NCBI GenBank assembly: GCA_030435675.1
Contig: CM059625.1
Location: 15,438,001 to 15,502,000 of the forward strand
Direction of reading: 5' to 3'
Origin: Steinernema hermaphroditum
Lineage: Eukaryota > Nematoda > Chromadorea > Rhabditida > Steinernematidae
DNA length: 64,000 bases
In this document: piece after piece, positions 60,576 through 64,000 of the stretch
Layout: each line of letters opens with the position of its first letter
Numbering within the stretch: position 1 is the stretch's first letter
The notes under the pieces: generated by a model
The model's database searches: none
Told to the model about the DNA's origin: nothing
The model's input: the letters and a program-made list of their open reading frames with translations, nothing else
Made by a program: the position numbers and the translations under genes

Positions 60576-62791
60576 ATGTGCCGTGCTATTGTACTCCTCT
60601 CGCTCGTAGTGGTATCCATCTATGGAGATGTATTTGATCAGGTGGGTGCACCTCTATGCTGTTGTTCACGCCAACATTATGCTCAGCTTTATGGATTAAG
60701 ATTGGTTTTTAAGCAGTTTTTCGCCTCTTTCATGTCTTCTCGGATTCAAGTTAACGAAAGGTCGTAAAATGTATCTGTATAGCTGTTCTCCTGAAGTTAG
60801 TGAATTCAATTTTCGTTGAGAAGAAATACCGATTAAACCTACGCACTTTTGTTCGTCCTCATACTGCAAAAATTCAAAACTTCTTCTTACCTTTTAGGCA
60901 ACAAATTACCATCAAACCGGCTTCCCTATTCTTGAACTTTTCATTGCAACGTTCATTCCGTTTTGAAACAAAAACACAAGATTGATTAACCGAGAAAGCA
61001 TCAATCTCTAGAGAACCAGCTGTTTGCTGAATTGCAACCACACAGCCTTAGCCTCTGACCTTAAACCGGTTTACCAAAGGCGGTAAACAGAACCAGCTGT
61101 CCTTGCCCTTAATTACTCTTGATTTCAGGTAGCCTCCCAGGGCAAAAGCGTCCTAAATGGAGCATACATCCGCGGAGAAACGGTGAGGCAATGCTCCTGC
61201 TCCGAACAGACACAGTGTGTGGAGAACATGAAGGCTCAAGCGTTAGAATGCATTGATCCCTGCTGGAGACAATTCACACAGGTCAGTTTTGTCTTTTTTT
61301 TGTGATTTTTATCGGACACCCTCTGACTTTCTTATATAACTGGTGTTGAAATGTGTTTTTTGTACTATGGCACTAAACCGGTTTTGCAGGTGACCGATCG
61401 ACCAGATGATTTGAGGAAGTGTTTCGACACAAAAGATCACCTTCTGCAGAACTTCTTGAGCTGCTTTGAGAGCAACGTTGAGGCTTGTGTGCCCGACCAG
61501 AACGGTCCCAGCATTCAGAAGGTGAACATCACTGAAATCTTGCGCTTGACAGAAAGCCGTCTTGGCCAGAAGAAAGATCAGCTGTCCAGCACCTTGGTAG
61601 CGCCTATCAAGAAGATCGTCGACGCCGCTGGAGACTTTGCCCTTTGCCTGAAAACCTGTTTCCTGTCGAAAAACGCTAACGGCTACTGCTTCGACCGGGT
61701 CGGGTAAGTGGTAACTGTGTTCGGCGGAAGTAGGACAAAAAACGAGGAACTAAAATTGTAGTTTTGTACCGGAAGCGTTCATCGGTTCACCATCGGTCAT
61801 GAAAGGCCGAACCTCCAATTTTTGAAGGGCTTTTTGTTGTGTTAGTTCTTCTTCGATATAGCAATAGGAAATCAAGTTTGTAATTGCATCGAGCACGGTC
61901 AACACGTGTCTATTTGGAGATTGAAAAACATATATCTTGTGTTTGCGATCGAACAGTAAAAAAAAACAAATGTGAAAAGTTCAAACCAAAGCGGAAATCT
62001 AATGAAGACCGAAATTACTATTCATTTATTATTCATACTATTCATTAAGAATCGCAATAATCACGTTCCTGATAACCGAGCCCTAGTTTTTGGCAGTGGT
62101 TCAACAGGTAATTTGATATCGCCACCCTCGGAACTTTGACAAGTGGTGCTCGAAAATCACAATAGAGAAGCATAGCACAGCTCGATTTGTGTTTTGAACC
62201 ATTTGAAAAAAGCGTCTTCCACCTAAAAAATTGCACTGGGCCTTAAATACTAAAGTTACTCATTTTCTTGCATGTAAGCCTGAGTTATATTTACAAAATA
62301 GTACCATTTTTAAACTCATCATCGGTACACTCCTTCTCTATTTCGTTAAATTTTAACTCCTAGAAGATTTGAACCAGCTTATAAGCCATCTAGGTAGTTC
62401 CTGAGGCAATTTATTTAGCTTAAAATCAAACCTAGTCACCTAGCAGTTTATAAAAATCGTCCATTGATCAATGATTAATCGATGATCTCCTCTTTCCTAA
62501 TCGAATAAAGTAATCGGATCTTCGCTTCAGATGCCAGCCGATGGTGGCGGAAACCAAGGCCAAAAAGTCCTTCAAACAGTGCACCCGTTCAATCAACTGG
62601 AAAAAGGAGGCCGGAGAGCTGTGCGACTGCGCTGTCAAAGCCGGATTAAAGTACGTGCTGTTGAACATTTTGGTTCTTAGTGATCAATCGAAAGGTTTCA
62701 CGCAAAACTAACCCGTGCTCTTTTCAGTGATCTGAACCAGTATTGCCCGATGTTCCGTCTGATGGGAAACCGCAAGCCACATCGCCACTAA
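60576..62791 (+). CDS. Secreted Cys-rich protein, CPG4-like
   Basis: The exons are 60576-60641, 61129-61281, 61390-61703, 62531-62650 and 62728-62791, giving 238 residues. The first 17 residues are a signal peptide (CRAIVLLSLVVVSIYG). About seventeen Cys in paired spacing follow: QCSCSEQTQC, CIDPCWRQF, CFESNVEACVPD, CLKTCFLSKNANGYCF, CTRSINWKK and CDCAVKAG. The protein ends QYCPMFRLMGNRKPH. The alternation of C-x3-C helices resembles the CPG4/DUF19 class of nematode secreted proteins found in eggshell and body-cavity proteins. That is a pattern-based guess. No transmembrane helix follows the signal. A role in extracellular matrix is likely but unproven. Confidence 0.75.
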
Positions 62792-64000
62792 GGAGCGACG
62801 CAACTCGCTCTTTCGAACTTTCGACCTCTGGGCGTTGAAAATCTTCCCTTTGCAAACGTGTATTTCCTCCCCTTCCAAAAGTGAATCTGTAATATAGCGT
62901 CGCGTTTTTGTATCTACCGATGTGAATCGAATATACGAAGATATGTATTTTATATGAAGAAAGTGAAAAAAATGAGAAAGGAAGTATTTGTTTGAACACC
63001 CCCATGCGCACAGGTTTTGAAGAGCTTCCAAACAGGCGGCGGCTTTTGTGAGGGCCGACGAGTGTTTGAGGGTCACCCGGATTTTTGCAGCTTAATCGCA
63101 ACTGAAAGAACTCTTCGAGATCTTCCCTGCACGAGCTCACCAAAGCACGAAATATCTCATATGTTTTATCAGGAAACGATGGTTGTTTTTCAAATTCTCA
63201 GACGTGTCTTCTATGAGCACTTGGCGGGGGGATACCCATTTCGCCCTGAAAAAAAAACGAAACAAATAACACGAAAATCCAGCCGATCAGATCAGACAGT
63301 GAAAAACACATCCACTGTCATTGACGGCAAAACGAGATGACCAGGAACGAAAACAATGCCACATGCCGGACGAAAAGACACCGAACTCGTACAAGTAAAA
63401 TACTATCTATCAAAAAAAAGTATTGAATATTGAAGAATGATTACGTTGAGAGAAATCTACCAAGTGAATAGGTACGTCATAGACCGTTTCAGTAGTACAG
63501 CTTTCGACTGCGACATACTACACTCATGTGAACTTGCGGGGGGCGACAACTGTCCTGCTAGAACTCCACGCTTTTGCATCATCATTGCATTCTGGTCTAA
63601 TTCTGACTCCTCCGTGACCCCTGTACGCATATGCATTTATCGTAACTGAATGCCTTTCGGTGCTCATATTCAACGGACGGCGATCATCTGACCCAAAGGT
63701 TTTTAGGTTCAGAACTCAGTCTCAAAAACACCCAGTCTCATCAACATCACCTGATAGAATTACGTAATAGGTTCTATTCTTTTCAACAAGTATTGCTTTT
63801 GAGTTGTTTGTTTGCGGCAACCGGCTCTGTGAAAAAGTGTGTAATCACGTGGCAACAGGCTAACAGTTGGCCCATCCGACTCCTCAGTTCAATCTTTAAT
63901 CTTCTACTATATGTACGGGCGCTATTCCTGGTGGATGTGTGACAAGGAAATAGAATGCTGATTGTATAGTCAATCATATCCGAAAGAATGCTATAGTAAG
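62792..64000. other. Right-end region, no supported gene
   Basis: The stretch contains only short ORFs on both strands without motifs. It probably starts with the 3' untranslated region of the preceding gene, though no AATAAA is evident in the first 250 nt. Confidence 0.4.

Overview
The window is nuclear DNA from a nematode. The evidence is many short canonical introns (mostly 43-52 nt, acceptors TTTCAG or TTTTAG), splice acceptors lying 2-37 nt before most start codons as expected for spliced-leader trans-splicing, and a gene set with a strong nematode flavour: Piezo, NRDE-2, AP-2, a MIG-18-like secreted protein and a Cys-rich CPG4-like secreted protein. I cannot name the genus. Exon structures were built by hand from ORFs, splice signals and phase matching; summed exon lengths are divisible by three for every model except the disrupted peptidase.

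Layout. 473-8838 (+) is the 3' three quarters of a Piezo mechanosensitive channel gene, whose 5' end lies outside the window. 9940-10779 (+) is a UPF0462/C4orf33 homologue, convergent with an unrecognised membrane protein at 11257-11894 (-). 12247-14090 (-) is a Nup43 WD40 nucleoporin. A tRNA-Lys(UUU) gene sits at 14469-14541 (-). 16004-17483 (-) is an AP-2 transcription factor, followed by about 5 kb of GC-rich DNA without a recognisable gene. 22442-25015 (-) is the exocyst subunit Sec10, divergent from a TMEM65-like mitochondrial protein at 26424-27708 (+). 28.1-29.1 kb holds repeats and palindromes, one of which recurs at 31.9 kb.

30812-39282 (+) is a Shisa-like single-pass membrane protein with two large introns. 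40307-43806 (-) is a protein with three MAM-like domains. 44-48 kb is mostly unassigned and holds short repeats. 48003-48818 (+) is a B-box-like zinc-finger protein. 49448-53643 (-) is NRDE-2, with an odd four-residue Trp/Cys repeat tail. 54739-57144 (-) is a glutamate carboxypeptidase II-like gene that carries a missing protease-associated segment and several frame breaks. 57673-58560 (-) is a three-module secreted protein of the MIG-18/Fn1-like kind. 60576-62791 (+) is a Cys-rich secreted protein.

The genes do not form one pathway. They are typical dispersed metazoan loci: mechanosensation, nuclear pore, exocytosis, nuclear RNA surveillance, transcription and extracellular matrix. I found no CRISPR array, intact transposon, virus or obvious new multi-gene system. 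The best candidates for follow-up are the broken peptidase gene, the NRDE-2 tail, the 72-bp dispersed repeat, and the orphan membrane and zinc-finger proteins.
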